Assembly: GCA_963747515.1 (NCBI GenBank)
Contig: CAVVFN010000008.1
Span: forward strand, 496,001 to 560,000
Direction: 5' to 3'
Length of the DNA: 64,000 nt
From: Mariniphaga sp963747515
Lineage (GTDB): Bacteria > Bacteroidota > Bacteroidia > Bacteroidales > Prolixibacteraceae
In this document: positions 34,703-44,704 of the stretch, piece by piece
Numbering within the stretch: the first letter of the stretch is position 1
Layout of the letters: the number at the start of each line of letters is the position of its first letter
The notes under the pieces: model-generated
What the model was told of the DNA's origin: nothing
Databases searched by the model: none
Seen by the model: only the letters and a program-made list of their open reading frames with translations
Position numbers and translations under genes: made by a program

Positions 34703-35806
34703 ATGAAATCAATGTTATCGGTTCTTATCCTTTTTTTCTGCATAAACCTAACAGCTCAGGATTTTTTCAGAGGAGATTTTGATGAGAGCAAAACCTACAT
34801 TCTGCTTGCAAATCCAACTGCCGCAAATATTGAAACAGTACAGTTTCTTATTGAGAATAAATTGTTAAAAGTGAATCCACAAAAAGTGAGTTTTGTTGGA
34901 GTTTATCATGAAGATCAACAGTATGATTTTGAAGAAACTGCACAGTTCATTAAAAAAGAAGGATTGACCAATTTCTTTTTACATGAATTCAGAAGTCCTA
35001 TGGATGAAAAACAGCTTTTCGAATCAAACAACCTGACGCAAGAGTTAAAATTCTTGTTTGAACATTCTGTTGGAATTTTCTTTTTTGGAGGTCCCGACAT
35101 CCAGCCATCCCTTTATGGTGAAAAAAATACCCTATCGGTGGTAACCGACCCGGAAAGGCATAAATTTGAAGCATCTTTCCTGTTCCACCTGTTGGGTGGT
35201 TTCCAAAATGAAGATTTTAATCCTTTTTTAAACGAAAATCCTAACTATTTAGTTACCGGGTTTTGCCTTGGCCTCCAGACTATGAACATAGCTACCGGAG
35301 GCACCTTAATACAGGATATTCCTGAAGAAGTTTACGGTGCCTCAACCCCTGAAGCTACAGTAAAAACAGGAAAGGAAAACATGCACCGAAACTACTGGCA
35401 GAAGATTTCAAACGATCAGCAGCTAATGAGTATTAATTTTCATTCCATACAATTTACAAAAAATCCTTTCTTTTTGAAAAAAGTAAAGGTAAAATCAAAC
35501 GTTGCACCCATTGTCTACAGCAGTCATCATCAGGCAGTAGAAAAAAAAGGAAAAGGAATGGAAGTAACAGCATACTCATCTGACGGAAAAATTGTGGAAG
35601 GATTGGCCCACAGTAGTTATCCTCATGTGTTTTCCGTACAGTTTCATCCTGAAGTTCCTGCTCTTTACGAAGAACGGGAAACCTTTAAGTTCAAACCGGA
35701 TGATACACCACAAACCTACTACCAGATCATTGATAAGGACAGCAGGAAATTTCATGAAAGGTATTGGATGTACATTTCAAAGACAGTTAAAAAAGCTGCA
35801 CGTTAA
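34703..35806 (+). CDS. Exported class-I glutamine-amidotransferase-fold protein (C26/PuuD-like)
   Basis: 367 residues with a signal peptide (SVLILFFCINLTAQ). The class-I GATase nucleophile motif is seen as VTGFCLGLQTMN, and the His/Glu pair as FSVQFHPEVP. A preceding FFGGPDIQPSLYG matches the gamma-glutamyl-GABA hydrolase (PuuD-like, peptidase C26) pattern. Export to the periplasm is unusual for this family, most members of which are cytosolic. Substrate unknown; a gamma-glutamyl peptide or similar is plausible. Confidence 0.75.
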   Translation: MKSMLSVLILFFCINLTAQDFFRGDFDESKTYILLANPTAANIETVQFLIENKLLKVNPQKVSFVGVYHEDQQYDFEETAQFIKKEGLTNFFLHEFRSPMDEKQLFESNNLTQELKFLFEHSVGIFFFGGPDIQPSLYGEKNTLSVVTDPERHKFEASFLFHLLGGFQNEDFNPFLNENPNYLVTGFCLGLQTMNIATGGTLIQDIPEEVYGASTPEATVKTGKENMHRNYWQKISNDQQLMSINFHSIQFTKNPFFLKKVKVKSNVAPIVYSSHHQAVEKKGKGMEVTAYSSDGKIVEGLAHSSYPHVFSVQFHPEVPALYEERETFKFKPDDTPQTYYQIIDKDSRKFHERYWMYISKTVKKAAR

Positions 35807-35918
35807 AACATACCGGCTTAAAATAATTTGTTGTTGCTAAAAATTACAGGTAAATGTATTACATTCAAATGAATTGAGAACTTTTGCAACATTTCTGCAC
35901 TGCTCCCATAAGCTTTGG

Positions 35919-37307
35919 TTAAAATGAAAATTGGGGATTAAGCTGAGTTGGAACAGGTGCATTGACTTCATTTCTCCAACTTTCCAACATTTTTAACAAC
36001 TCCTTTACTTTTTCAGGATTTGAATCAGTTAGGTTATTTTTTTCGCCAATATCTTCTGTCAGGTTATACAGTTCCAGGTCGTTGTATTCAAAATACTGGA
36101 TAAGCTTCCAGTCGCCCAACCGGATAGCCGATCCTGGCCGGGTACGAAAAAGTGGGTCTTGTGTTGGATCCCCTTCTTTCAAATATGCCTCAAGATAAAC
36201 AGGAAAGTGCCAAAAAAGCGGGCGCTGCCTAAGATTTCCGCTCTTAATCAGGATAGGCAACAGACTCTGCCCGTCAAGAATCTTTTCCTCAGGTTTCTTA
36301 ATACCTGCCACTTCCATGATAGTCGGATAAAAATCGAGGTTTGTTACCGGAACGTCTGATTTTGTACCTTTACTTATTTTCCCTTTCCAAAATGCAAACA
36401 TTGGTTCCCGAATCCCTCCTTCATAATAAGAACCTTTTCCTGAACGAAGCGGCCACTGTTTAGTGATACCATAATGCCCTCCATTATCTGAAGTAAAGAG
36501 AATAAATGTATTGTCAAACATTCCAAGTTCCTTCAATTCGGATATTAAACGACCAATTTGGATATCGAGATTTTCAACCATAGTGGCATATTCAGCATTA
36601 TTTTGTCCGTTCCATTCCTTTTTGTTTTCATATTTTGGCAACAATTTACTTACAGGTTGAATGGGTGTATGCACTGCATAAGGAGCATAGTAAAGGAAAA
36701 CCGGTTTGTTATTTACAGATTTTAGAAACTCCAGTATTTTATCCATAATAAAATCTGTAAGGTAAGAATTTCCAGAAGATGGTTCCAAAGGGATATTTAT
36801 GTATGGAGGATAATAACTGCCGGGATTTCCTGCATTACTCCCGCCAATATTTACATCAAACCCCTGAGTAGAGGGATCTTCATTCAGATGCCATTTCCCA
36901 GCATGGCAGGCAATATAACCGGCATCTTTTAGAGCTTCTGCCAGTGTATACTGAGAATCAGGTAAAATAGTTTTGTTCCGGACAGGTATTAACTTTCTGT
37001 CATTAGTCTTTCCGCGTTCAGATGAACCAACAGTATAAATTCCATGGCGTGGGGTCCACTGGCCACTCATCAGACAAGCTCGGCTGGGAGCACAGTTAGA
37101 TGCTGATGCATAAGCATTTGTAAAAATCATTCCTTCGGCAGCCAATGCATTCAGATTTGGAGTTTCATAGTATTGCGAACCCATAAAACCCACATCGCGC
37201 CAACCCATATCATCAACATTTATAAGAAGAATGTGCGGAGGTTGCTTGCCTGAAACAGCAATACTCACAATTAATGAAAGGAAGATTGATTTGATTGTTT
37301 TTATCAT
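35919..37307 (-). CDS. Secreted sulfatase (type I, formylglycine-dependent)
   Basis: 462 residues with a signal peptide (ending VSGKQ). The FGly motif is NCAPSRACLMSG: Cys72 in C-x-P-S-R would be converted to formylglycine by an anSME or FGE enzyme, not seen in this window. Metal ligands begin at VDD (residues 32-33). The GNYTVG, HLNEDPSTQGFD and HAPDNGGHYG-like segments (SDNGGHYGITKQWP) agree with the family. It removes sulfate esters from glycans such as algal or mucin polysaccharides, which fits a polysaccharide-degrading marine or gut relative. Confidence 0.92.
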   Translation of the reverse strand: MIKTIKSIFLSLIVSIAVSGKQPPHILLINVDDMGWRDVGFMGSQYYETPNLNALAAEGMIFTNAYASASNCAPSRACLMSGQWTPRHGIYTVGSSERGKTNDRKLIPVRNKTILPDSQYTLAEALKDAGYIACHAGKWHLNEDPSTQGFDVNIGGSNAGNPGSYYPPYINIPLEPSSGNSYLTDFIMDKILEFLKSVNNKPVFLYYAPYAVHTPIQPVSKLLPKYENKKEWNGQNNAEYATMVENLDIQIGRLISELKELGMFDNTFILFTSDNGGHYGITKQWPLRSGKGSYYEGGIREPMFAFWKGKISKGTKSDVPVTNLDFYPTIMEVAGIKKPEEKILDGQSLLPILIKSGNLRQRPLFWHFPVYLEAYLKEGDPTQDPLFRTRPGSAIRLGDWKLIQYFEYNDLELYNLTEDIGEKNNLTDSNPEKVKELLKMLESWRNEVNAPVPTQLNPQFSF

Positions 37308-37491
37308 AGTTTAGCATCTTTGCTGTAAATTCTGCTCCTAAATTTAAAATTAAAAAAGATACAATAGAATTCCCATGAAGAAAATTTTAGGTTTCTGCCT
37401 GAATTACCCATCTGGATATTGCATCCAGATTACATTACCTCTCCTTTGCGAGAAAGTTTATTTAGATAACCCAAACTCCCAACAACTTTGT

Positions 37492-37499
37492 TAATTTTG
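37492..37499 (+). promoter_or_regulatory. Candidate -7 box for prfC
   Basis: TAATTTTG fits the TAnnTTTG consensus, 26 bp before the ATG of prfC at 37525. The -33 element is not clear. Confidence 0.35.
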
Positions 37500-37524
37500 C
37501 ATCCGCAAAATTGAAAGGAAAAAG

Positions 37525-39099
37525 ATGTCGTTTCAGGAAGAAATAAACCGCCGCCGGACGTTTGGAATTGTAAGTCATCCCGATGCTGGGAAAACCACCC
37601 TCACAGAAAAACTGTTGCTTTTTGGAGGTGCCATTCGTGTGGCAGGCGCAGTTAAAAGCAACAAGATAAAAAAAACAGCCACCTCCGATTTTATGGAGAT
37701 TGAACGGCAGCGGGGAATTTCAGTAGCTACTTCAGTGATGGGATTTGAATACAACGGCTATAAGGTAAATATACTGGACACACCCGGCCATCAGGATTTC
37801 CAGGAAGATACCTTCCGGACCCTTACGGCTGTCGACAGTGTAATTATTGTTATTGACGCAGCCAAGGGAGTAGAGGCTCAAACAGAAAAACTGATGAATG
37901 TGTGCCGGATGCGTAAAACTCCGGTCATTGTTTTCATAAACAAAATGGACCGGCCTGCACAAGATTCCTTTTCACTGCTCGATGAAATAGAGGATAAATT
38001 AAAGATAAGCGTTCGTCCATTGAGCTGGCCCATTAACAGCGGTCCCGATTTTAAAGGCGTTTACAGCATATACAACAGAAGTCTGAAGCTGTTCGACCCC
38101 AGCATTCAGGAAATAGAAAAAGGTATTGATTTTGAAGACATCAATAAACCCGAACTGGAAAAGTATATTGGTGATGATGCCCGAATTCTGCGTAGCGAAA
38201 TGGAACTGGTAGAGGGGGTTTATAATGAATTTTGTCGTGGGGATTATCTGAAAGGTAATTTGGCACCGGTATTTTTTGGCAGTGCTCTATATAATTTTGG
38301 AGTGCAGGAACTGCTGCATGCATTCCTGGAAATTGCTCCTCCTCCTCAATCATCATTCGCAGAGGAACGGGAAGTAAAGCCGGAAGAAAATAAATTTTCA
38401 GGTTTTATTTTTAAAATACATGCGAATATAGATCCAAATCATCGCAGCCGCATTGCATTTGTAAAAATTTGCTCAGGAATGTTTATGCGTAACAACATGT
38501 ACAAACACATTCGTTCAGGAAAAGCCATTCGTATTTCAAGTCCCACAGCATTTATGGCTTCACAAAAGGAGCTGGTGGAAGAAGCTTTTCCGGGTGACAT
38601 TATCGGTGTCCCCGATAACGGCAGCTTTGTAATTGGCGATACCATAACCGAGGGGGAAGAAATTCATTTCAAAGGACTTCCAAGCTTTTCTCCTGAACTG
38701 TTCCGTTATATTGAAAATGCCGATCCGATGAAATCGAAACAGCTGAACAAGGGTATCGACCACCTGACCGATGAAGGAGTAGCTCAGCTTTTTACCAATC
38801 AGTTTAATGGAAGAAAGATAGTTGGAACGGTTGGACAACTGCAGTTCGAAGTAATTCAGTTCAGATTGGAACACGAATATGGAGCAAAATGTAGGTTTGA
38901 AATCCTGCAGATGTACAAAGCCTGCTGGATTGAGTCGGACAACTCTAAAATGCTGGAGGAGTTTAAAAAACGTAAGCATCAGAAAATGGCAAAAGATAAG
39001 CTGGGACGGGATGTATTCATGGCCGATTCACAATTTATCCTGCAAATGGCACAGGATGAGTTTAAGGAAATTAAATTTCATTTTACTTCAGAATTTTAG
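37525..39099 (+). CDS. prfC: Peptide chain release factor 3
   Basis: 524 residues, full length. GTPase motifs: SHPDAGKTTLTE (residues 17-28), DTPGHQDF for G3 and NKMD for G4. The translation-GTPase layout with domain II-like and C-terminal domains matches RF3, which removes RF1/RF2 from the ribosome after peptide release. It is a single gene with a clear start. Other ribosome-rescue functions occur in the same window (pth, smpB, hslR-like) but not adjacent. Confidence 0.95.
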   Translation: MSFQEEINRRRTFGIVSHPDAGKTTLTEKLLLFGGAIRVAGAVKSNKIKKTATSDFMEIERQRGISVATSVMGFEYNGYKVNILDTPGHQDFQEDTFRTLTAVDSVIIVIDAAKGVEAQTEKLMNVCRMRKTPVIVFINKMDRPAQDSFSLLDEIEDKLKISVRPLSWPINSGPDFKGVYSIYNRSLKLFDPSIQEIEKGIDFEDINKPELEKYIGDDARILRSEMELVEGVYNEFCRGDYLKGNLAPVFFGSALYNFGVQELLHAFLEIAPPPQSSFAEEREVKPEENKFSGFIFKIHANIDPNHRSRIAFVKICSGMFMRNNMYKHIRSGKAIRISSPTAFMASQKELVEEAFPGDIIGVPDNGSFVIGDTITEGEEIHFKGLPSFSPELFRYIENADPMKSKQLNKGIDHLTDEGVAQLFTNQFNGRKIVGTVGQLQFEVIQFRLEHEYGAKCRFEILQMYKACWIESDNSKMLEEFKKRKHQKMAKDKLGRDVFMADSQFILQMAQDEFKEIKFHFTSEF

Positions 39100-39197
39100 C
39101 TTGCAGTAGATTTTCCAGTTATTGAAAAAAATTGGACTATTCGAAGGAATTAAAAAGCTGTTCCACATCTATTTTATATTTTTGAAACAAAAACAAA

Positions 39198-39776
39198 ATG
39201 TTCATTTCAGAGACCTTTTTCAATAGCACCTTTTTCGCATATGTTGTTATACCTCTTCTCATTTTTGTTGCACGCATAATGGATGTTTCCATAGGTACCA
39301 TTCGTATTGTAATGGTATCCAAGGGACAAAAGCTTTGGGCTCCAATGCTTGGCTTTTTTGAAGTGTTAATTTGGCTAATTGCCATCTCCCGGATATTCCA
39401 GAACCTCGATAACTGGGTAAATTATATAGCCTACGCAGGTGGCTTTGCCACAGGAAATTACATAGGGCTTATACTGGAGGAAAAGCTGGCAATGGGTATT
39501 GTTAAAATTCAGATCATTACACGCAAAAGTGCTGCTGATTTAATTGTCAATTTAAAAAGAGCAGGCTATGGCATTACTTACCATGAGGCAAAAGGAAGCA
39601 ATGAGGGCGTAAGCATTATTTACAGCGTTATAAAGCGAAATGAAATTCAAACAGTAGAAAACATAGTTAAAGCAACCAATCCAAAGGCTTTTTATTCAAT
39701 TGAAGATGTTAAATCGGTCAGCCATGGTATATTTCCTGTAAAAACAGCTGTCAGGCGGTGGCGAAAAGGAAAATAA
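39198..39776 (+). CDS. UPF0316 family membrane protein (DUF5698/DUF2179)
   Basis: 192 residues. N-terminal three or four hydrophobic segments, including the family motif RIMDVSIGTIRIVMVSKGQK, then a C-terminal soluble DUF2179 domain (KIQIITRKSAADLIVNLKRAGYGITY). UPF0316 proteins are of unknown function; the DUF2179 region is also found in other membrane proteins where it may bind a ligand. A candidate -7 box (TATTTTTG at 39177-39184) is close to the start. It lies 98 bp after prfC. Confidence 0.85.
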   Translation: MFISETFFNSTFFAYVVIPLLIFVARIMDVSIGTIRIVMVSKGQKLWAPMLGFFEVLIWLIAISRIFQNLDNWVNYIAYAGGFATGNYIGLILEEKLAMGIVKIQIITRKSAADLIVNLKRAGYGITYHEAKGSNEGVSIIYSVIKRNEIQTVENIVKATNPKAFYSIEDVKSVSHGIFPVKTAVRRWRKGK

Positions 39777-39877
39777 TTTTCCACTTCCAAAACAGATTGC
39801 CATACAATTTATTATATTCGCTACACGAATCATCTAATTGTTTTACATTAACTGTTATTCAATAAAATATTTACATC

Positions 39878-40612
39878 ATGGGCAAAATTATTTTTATTCC
39901 GTTTCTTTTTATTGTTTTAGTTTTCTCTGCGTCAATTACCAGCGCTCAAAGTAACAACAAGCTATCGGGAAAGGAAAAAAAAGCCGGCTGGGAATTGCTT
40001 TTTAACGGAAAGAACTTTGAAGGCTGGAGGCAATGCAACGGAGTTGCCATGCCTGCCAACTGGGTCATTGAAGATGGAACAATGAAGGTCGTTACAGGCA
40101 AAGGAAAAAAGCCCGGTCAGGGAGCAGGTGGTGACATTTTATATGATAAGAAATTCCGGAATTTTGAGTTATCTGTTGACTGGAAAGCAAGTGAAATGGC
40201 CAACTCAGGAATTTTCTATTACATCCGGGAAGTTCCGGGAAAGCCGATATATTTTGCTGCACCCGAGGTTCAGGTTCTCGATAATGAAAAGGCAACCGAT
40301 AATAAGATTGATAGCCATTTGGCAGGTTCACTTTACGATATGGTTGCTGCCGATCCGAATACAGTAAATCCTGCCGGTCAATGGAATACCGTTGTCATCA
40401 AGGTAAAAGATGGCAAAGTAACCCACAGCATGAATGGCAAGGAAGTGGTTGCATATACCTTATGGACACCGGAATGGGATAAGCTGGTACAAAACAGCAA
40501 ATTCAAAACCTTTCCCGGGTTTACCGAAGGAATCTCTAAAAAAGGGTACATCGGCCTTCAGGATCATGGGTATACCGTCTGGTTCAGAAATATTAAAATC
40601 AGGGAATTATAG
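39878..40612 (+). CDS. Secreted DUF1080 (3-keto-disaccharide hydrolase-like) protein
   Basis: 244 residues with a signal peptide (FSASITSAQ). A single DUF1080 domain fills the protein: GWELLFNGKNFEGWRQCNG at the start, GGDILYDKKFRNFELSVDWKASEMANSGIFYYIRE in the middle, and the C-terminal GLQDHGYTVWFRNIKIREL. This concanavalin-like fold includes 3-keto-glycoside hydrolases in Bacteroidota. It is a single gene, 101 bp downstream of the UPF0316 gene, with its own leader. Confidence 0.9.
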   Translation: MGKIIFIPFLFIVLVFSASITSAQSNNKLSGKEKKAGWELLFNGKNFEGWRQCNGVAMPANWVIEDGTMKVVTGKGKKPGQGAGGDILYDKKFRNFELSVDWKASEMANSGIFYYIREVPGKPIYFAAPEVQVLDNEKATDNKIDSHLAGSLYDMVAADPNTVNPAGQWNTVVIKVKDGKVTHSMNGKEVVAYTLWTPEWDKLVQNSKFKTFPGFTEGISKKGYIGLQDHGYTVWFRNIKIREL

Positions 40613-40730
40613 TGTTTTAGGAGAGACTGTATAATATAATCATTCACCTGTATTCCAAAGGTACTGAAAAGTGGATGTACAGGAATTAAATAGCTCATTA
40701 ATATAACTAAGCACATCCTGTAGGAACTCC

Positions 40731-40815
40731 TTACGCACCTTCAATTGCTGTCCCGCCATAAACCTTCAGGGCATTCTCCATAAATTCAATACCCAACAAG
40801 GCGTCCTTCTTCCAT
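40731..40815 (-). pseudogene. Possible gene remnant, C-terminal fragment
   Basis: On the minus strand the stop at 40731-40733 is preceded by an in-frame stretch reading KKDALLGIEFMENALKVYG then GTAIEGA. The reading frame has coding-like composition but has no start and runs into non-coding sequence upstream. It looks like the C-terminus of a lost cytosolic protein, possibly an oxidoreductase or aldolase-type enzyme, but no family is certain. It lies between the DUF1080 gene and the GT2 gene. Confidence 0.3.
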
Positions 40816-40850
40816 TTTCTTTTTATTTTTACCGCACAAATAAAGAACGA

Positions 40851-41606
40851 ATGATTAGCGGCAAGAAAGTAGTGGTGGTGCTTCCGGCATACAATGCTTC
40901 CAAAACCATCGAAAAAACGTATAATGAAATTGATTTCTCCATTGTTGATGATGTAATCCTTGTGGATGACCTAAGTAAGGACGACACGGTGGAGTTGGGC
41001 CGGAAACTTGGAATCAGGCACATTATTGTTCACACTAAAAATACCGGCTACGGGGGAAATCAGAAATCATGCTACAATAAAGCTCTCGAAATTGGTGCCG
41101 ATATGGTGGTCATGCTTCATCCCGACTACCAATACACACCTATGCTCATTCCTTCCATGACACATTTAATAGCCTCAGGCCTGTACCATGTAGTACTTGG
41201 CTCACGTATTCTGGGCAAAGGTGCACTGGCCGGGGGAATGCCTGTAGTTAAATACATTGCCAACCGTGGTCTTACCTTCTTCCAGAACATTTTGATGAAT
41301 GCCAAGCTGTCAGAATACCATACCGGCTATCGTGCATTCTCACGCGAAGTGCTTGAAAAGGTAAATTACAATGCAAATTCCGATAACTTTGTTTTCGACA
41401 ACCAGATGCTGGCACAAATTATTTACGCCGGTTATGAGGTCGCTGAAATTTCCTGCCCTACCAAATATTTCGATGATGCATCGAGTATAAACCTTAAGAA
41501 TAGCACTATTTACGGCCTTGGAGTTATTAAAACATCGGTGGAGTACAGATTACAAAAATGGGGATTGATTAAAAGCGACATCTATGATAAAAACAATAAA
41601 CCTTAA
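40851..41606 (+). CDS. Family 2 glycosyltransferase (dolichyl-phosphate-mannose-synthase-like)
   Basis: 251 residues. GT-A fold: VVVLPAYNASKTIEKTYNEI, donor Asp pair ILVDDLSKDDT and the acceptor-side MLHPDYQYTP, close to DPM1/UDP-glucose:undecaprenyl-P type enzymes. No transmembrane tail, so it is cytosolic and probably makes a lipid-linked sugar for the neighbouring membrane proteins. It overlaps the following membrane protein gene by 23 bp, so they are translated together. Confidence 0.87.
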   Translation: MISGKKVVVVLPAYNASKTIEKTYNEIDFSIVDDVILVDDLSKDDTVELGRKLGIRHIIVHTKNTGYGGNQKSCYNKALEIGADMVVMLHPDYQYTPMLIPSMTHLIASGLYHVVLGSRILGKGALAGGMPVVKYIANRGLTFFQNILMNAKLSEYHTGYRAFSREVLEKVNYNANSDNFVFDNQMLAQIIYAGYEVAEISCPTKYFDDASSINLKNSTIYGLGVIKTSVEYRLQKWGLIKSDIYDKNNKP

Positions 41607-43233
41607 TAAAAAGATCCAGCTGCTTCTTCTCTTTATTTTTCCTTTCTTCTATATTGTAACGGGAGGATATTTCAGATCGTTACTTGGTGATCTTTCTTTG
41701 CGCTCAATCGATCCCGATTATGTCTACTTCAGCAATGCTTTGGGGGTTTCCCTTGGAAATTTTGACACAGGAAATATTTTTCATCCCGGTTCCCCGCTGC
41801 AATATTTTGCTGCCATCATCTTTCGCCTTGTATATGTTTTGCGCTCACCGGGAACTACCTATCTGGAAGATATATTTACTCATCCTGATATCTACTTGTC
41901 GGTAGTAAGTTTCAGTTTCACAGGAATTTTTTCCATTATACTTTTCATTTCAGGCTGGTATATATTTAAAATAACAAATTCAATCCTTTCAGCCTTCCTC
42001 ATCCAAACCACGCCTTTTTTACCCATTATCTGGTACGATTTAATCGGAAGAATTACACCCGAAGTCTTTCAAGCTATTGCTGTACTTGCCCTTTCGGTGG
42101 TGGCCATTAAATATTACCGACAAGAACTCAAGATAAATTCTTTTTCCAACATTATCCTTTTGGCATTTATATCTGCTTTTGGGCTTTCGGCCAAAATAAC
42201 TTTTCTTCCACTTTTAGTAATCCCATTGTTCATGATCGATAACTGGAGAAAAAAGATTCTTTATCTTGCTGCTACCATTCTAATCTTTGTACTGATATCT
42301 GTTTCCGTATTGTTGAAAGCTGAAGTTTTTTGGAATTGGATAAAAAATATTTTTGTTCACAGCGGGGATTACGGAGCCGGTGACACAACAATTATCGATT
42401 TCCAGCAATTCAAAACAAACCTGTTATTTCTGGTTCGCCTTGAGAAATTCTTTTTCCAGGTAGTGCTTCTGTCATTTTTAGTACTTATTGTTTACATTAC
42501 TGCATTTCGGAAGAAAGCAAAAAAAAGGATAGTTCTATTCTCCATTTCTATTATTTTGGCAATTGTTTTTCATCTGATTATCGTTAGCAAACATTTTGCA
42601 CACCGCAATTTTATTCCTTCTCTGCTGCTGATGCCGTTGCTTGTTTTCTTTTCAGTTGAAATGATTAAAATGATTCACGATAACAAGTTTTACAGGAAAG
42701 CAGTAGAAATTATCATTTTGCTGTTCCTTGTATTGATTATAAAGAATCAGTTGATATGGATCCCTATTAAATCAAATGCAATGGATGCTCATATGCAGGC
42801 GTTGGTAGAAACACAATCATTTGTTTCTACTATTGAAGATGGCAGTATTAAGATAATTGCTTCACAAAATTATGGTGCACCTTTTATAGAATATACTCTA
42901 ATGTACAGCACCGTATGGTCAGATCATTCATTGAAACCTTTATATGCAGATGTGCTTGCTAAGCTATACCCGAATACATATCTTTTTACCACCTGGGATG
43001 ATCGTTTTCAATATTGGGGCAGTTCATTTGATGCCCAACAGATTATTGATTCCGGCAAGAAAATTTATCTTTATCTTGAAAGGGATGACGAGCAATTATA
43101 TAACCGTACGATAGCAAAAATGAAGGAAGTAAGCACCTCAGATTTTTCTGCTGATAAGGTGCTGCTCTACCGAAATCCAGTAACAACAGAAATCATTTAC
43201 CTGCTTAAGTTCAATAAGACTCAGGCAGAATAA
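41584..43233 (+). CDS. Polytopic membrane protein, putative GT-C glycosyltransferase
   Basis: 549 residues with about ten hydrophobic segments. After the first helix the sequence SIDPDYVYFSNALGVSLGNFDTG carries acidic residues in an early periplasmic loop, as in GT-C enzymes, and a FHPGSPLQYF motif follows. The last ~130 residues look soluble and periplasmic. No precise family is certain. It overlaps the GT2 gene upstream, consistent with a role in transferring the lipid-linked sugar that GT2 produces. Confidence 0.6.
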   Translation: MIKTINLNKKIQLLLLFIFPFFYIVTGGYFRSLLGDLSLRSIDPDYVYFSNALGVSLGNFDTGNIFHPGSPLQYFAAIIFRLVYVLRSPGTTYLEDIFTHPDIYLSVVSFSFTGIFSIILFISGWYIFKITNSILSAFLIQTTPFLPIIWYDLIGRITPEVFQAIAVLALSVVAIKYYRQELKINSFSNIILLAFISAFGLSAKITFLPLLVIPLFMIDNWRKKILYLAATILIFVLISVSVLLKAEVFWNWIKNIFVHSGDYGAGDTTIIDFQQFKTNLLFLVRLEKFFFQVVLLSFLVLIVYITAFRKKAKKRIVLFSISIILAIVFHLIIVSKHFAHRNFIPSLLLMPLLVFFSVEMIKMIHDNKFYRKAVEIIILLFLVLIIKNQLIWIPIKSNAMDAHMQALVETQSFVSTIEDGSIKIIASQNYGAPFIEYTLMYSTVWSDHSLKPLYADVLAKLYPNTYLFTTWDDRFQYWGSSFDAQQIIDSGKKIYLYLERDDEQLYNRTIAKMKEVSTSDFSADKVLLYRNPVTTEIIYLLKFNKTQAE

Positions 43234-43477
43234 CACTTTAAAGTTTTCACTATGATTGAAATCTGTTTTTGTTCATTAAGCATTGGGATGGCTTTTCAGG
43301 CATAAGGCTTTTGCGAAAATTTAGAAAAACAGGACATATGAGTAAGCTAACTTGCTGTTTTTTAGACAAATAATTCCAGATAGGAATCTCACCACCGAAT
43401 CCGGCAACCCCTAATTACCTGATTAATACATTTTTCTGTACATTAAATTCACTCTGAAACCAGCTCTCAAAAACTTT

Positions 43478-44704
43478 TCATTCCAGGATAACTTTTTGAG
43501 TATAATACGATTTACCTTCCTGTATCATTAGCAGATAAGTGCTTTTGGGATAGCCTGAAAGATCAAGCGTACAGGATGTTCTTTTATTCATATTGGCAGT
43601 AATAACTTTTTCTCCCGAAAGCGTGAATATTTCAACTTTGCTGATTTTACCATTGCTGTTTCTGACCGTTATTTTTCCGGTGGAAGGATTTGGATAAATG
43701 ACCGATCGGTTTTCAATTGTCGTTCTTTCCTCAGTCCCTGTAGACGGAGAATAGATAGGACCAATGTACTGATCTGCCATAACAAGGTGATCGAATTTTA
43801 TATAACTCGATGGGGCTTTGGGATCATCATGATAGAATTCAAACCAAAGCCAGTTGATATTTAAATTGGCGTCTGTTCTCCACCGAAAGCCTTCAAAGGG
43901 AGGATCATCCGGATTGTTATACCACTTATCCTTATTCCAGTGTCCGTTTGGGAAGCCCGGACCCCAATGTCCTATCTGCTCACCATCGATCCAAATGGCC
44001 ATTTCTCCATTGTATTCCGATACAGGATTATTTAACTTTATCATTATTTCAATACACATCCACTCATCGAACACAACTTTCGGATAATTCGTTGACGAGG
44101 GTTGCCCGAATCCTGTTAATCCTTGCGTAACCATGGTGTTCCCATAGCATGTGGTACCGTTATAGCTTTTCATATCCCCCCAGTAAATATAAGTGTCCAT
44201 ACCCGTTGGATTTGCATTCTGCCATACCGGTTCGAAAGAAATACTCAGCCTGTTGCTTCCCATCCCGCACGTTCCTGCCTTCGGACTAGGCCAGGAAGTG
44301 GCAGGATTGTATCCTCCAAACCACACCCCCTCATGATGAAAATAACCTTTTGATCCAGAAGGATACTTGACATAGTAACGAACATAAACGATACTGTCAA
44401 AACCCGGTGAAAACCTTCTGTACAAATGACCTCCATTATTTACACCACCCGTTATGCTTGTCATTTTTAACGAATGCGGGCCTAAACTTCCCGAAGGAAT
44501 ATCGGAATCCAATGACATACCCGCTGAATTCTTTACATCGCTGTACCGGCTTAAAATTCCTGCCAGTGCATCATCAAATTTTTCAACATAAACAACCCTT
44601 GGATCAGTCTCAATCCCATTATCATTGGGATAAAATTGTGAAATCTGAGCCCCTGCTGTAATTGTGAAAAGAACAAAAATTAAGTATAATAATCTGCTTT
44701 TCAT
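43478..44704 (-). CDS. Secreted polysaccharide-lyase-like protein with T9SS sorting domain
   Basis: 408 residues with a signal peptide (ITAGAQ). The central ~290 residues have a concanavalin/polysaccharide-lyase-like pattern (FDSIVYVRYYVKYPSG, WWFEF-type WLWFEFYHDD, MADQYIGPIYSP). The last ~75 residues are a type A T9SS C-terminal domain: YPNPSTGKITV, VEIFTLSGEKV, LDLSGYPKSTYLLMI and the terminal YTQKVILE. The protein would be exported by Sec, then secreted and attached to the cell surface by the type IX system. Cleavage of glycans is inferred from the fold. Confidence 0.82.
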   Translation of the reverse strand: MKSRLLYLIFVLFTITAGAQISQFYPNDNGIETDPRVVYVEKFDDALAGILSRYSDVKNSAGMSLDSDIPSGSLGPHSLKMTSITGGVNNGGHLYRRFSPGFDSIVYVRYYVKYPSGSKGYFHHEGVWFGGYNPATSWPSPKAGTCGMGSNRLSISFEPVWQNANPTGMDTYIYWGDMKSYNGTTCYGNTMVTQGLTGFGQPSSTNYPKVVFDEWMCIEIMIKLNNPVSEYNGEMAIWIDGEQIGHWGPGFPNGHWNKDKWYNNPDDPPFEGFRWRTDANLNINWLWFEFYHDDPKAPSSYIKFDHLVMADQYIGPIYSPSTGTEERTTIENRSVIYPNPSTGKITVRNSNGKISKVEIFTLSGEKVITANMNKRTSCTLDLSGYPKSTYLLMIQEGKSYYTQKVILE

